Positions 6,805 through 7,053 of a stretch of DNA of 7,053 bases are shown here, one piece after another. The DNA lies in contig JAZIHH010000015.1 of the NCBI GenBank assembly GCA_036678685.1, forward strand, positions 1 to 7,053. Direction: 5' to 3'. A model generated the notes under the pieces. The model was not told the origin of the DNA and ran no database searches. It worked only from the letters and a program-made list of their open reading frames with translations. The translations under genes were made by a program, and so were the position numbers. This DNA comes from JAZIHH01 sp036678685. GTDB lineage: Bacteria > Bacillota > UBA4882 > UBA10575. The first letter of the stretch is position 1. Every line of letters starts with the position of its first letter.

Positions 6805-7053
6805 TTCATTGTTGGCTTCGATAATCTTCTCCTGCTGGGCGAAGGTGGAATCATAGATTTCTCATGATCACCAGGTCAAACCCGTCCCGTCCCGGCAGCA
6901 CCAGATCCGTGGCACTGAGGGTAAGACCGCCGCCGGTGGTGGAGACAGATTCCATATTATTTGAAAATAAGATTGGAAGGGCGAGACTCCCATCTCGTAG
7001 TAAGATTCAGGGAAGGAGAGACAAAATCCGGAAGATCTAATCTGGTATTCGGA
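6805..7053 (-). pseudogene. Upstream part of the RHS gene, broken by two frameshifts
   Basis: Translation in three steps gives a continuous RHS N-terminal segment. In the same frame as the main gene, 7053 to about 6961 reads SEYQIRSSG, then FPESYYEMGVSPFQSYFQ. One base to the side, 6961 to about 6858 reads NNMESVSTTGGGLTLSATD, then LVLPGRDGFDLVIMRN. Back in the main frame, about 6858-6805 reads YDSTFAQQEKIIEANNEV and joins the start of the long frame. The middle part is the well-known region preceding RHS repeats (DUF6531-like: TGxLTLxxTDLxLPGRxGxDLxxxRxYxS, then FGxGW). A missing base near 6956-6963 (CAAATAAT where CAAAATAAT would keep frame) and an extra base near 6853-6860 (AAATCTAT where AAxTAT would keep frame) cancel each other. 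Between them the main frame meets TGA at 6868-6870 and 6862-6864. The ATG at 6955 and the GTG at 6804 have no ribosome binding site. Real decay or sequencing error cannot be separated here. Confidence 0.82.

Overview
The window reads almost entirely on the minus strand. From right to left it holds most of a giant RHS/YD-repeat protein gene that enters from beyond position 7053, a very small membrane-protein gene just after it, and the 5' part of an IS110-family insertion sequence that leaves at position 1. The style of the RHS protein, the strong AGGAGG-type ribosome binding sites and the IS110 transposase point to a Gram-positive anaerobe of the Firmicutes (Clostridia, Desulfotomaculum/Pelotomaculum-like). 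That placement is an inference from protein character, not a proven identification.

RHS locus (712-7053). The 2030-codon open frame 712-6804 consists of dozens of YD repeats, an inserted beta-rich (discoidin-like) domain, the RHS-associated core ending in DPTGN (residues 1775-1779), and an unrecognised 251-residue C-terminal domain. The apparent GTG start at 6804 is not a real start. Coding sequence continues upstream with the typical segment that precedes the repeats (VSTTGGGLTL, LPGRDGFDLVI, FGNGW), but it is interrupted by a -1 shift near 6956-6963 and a +1 shift near 6853-6860, with two in-frame TGA codons between them. Either the gene is a recent pseudogene or the assembly has two indel errors.

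Toxin/immunity end (504-1467). Base composition drops sharply after the core: sampled lines are about 55-65% GC in the core-side coding region and about 20-32% in the C-terminal domain and the small gene. Next comes a 63-residue protein with two predicted membrane helices, starting 16 nt after the RHS stop with its own ribosome binding site. This is the layout of a polymorphic-toxin cassette: constant RHS shell, exchangeable toxin tip, immunity gene. Neither tip nor partner is a family I recognise, so this pair is the best candidate for an undescribed system.

IS110 end (1 to about 473). The transposase N-terminus (129 residues in the window) carries all four residues of the DEDD catalytic set. 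Its leader has a good promoter (TTGAAA, 17 nt, extended -10 TGTTAGAAT). A 16-bp inverted repeat would hide the ribosome binding site only in transcripts that read in from outside, such as from the co-directional RHS operon. This looks like protection against accidental transposase expression.
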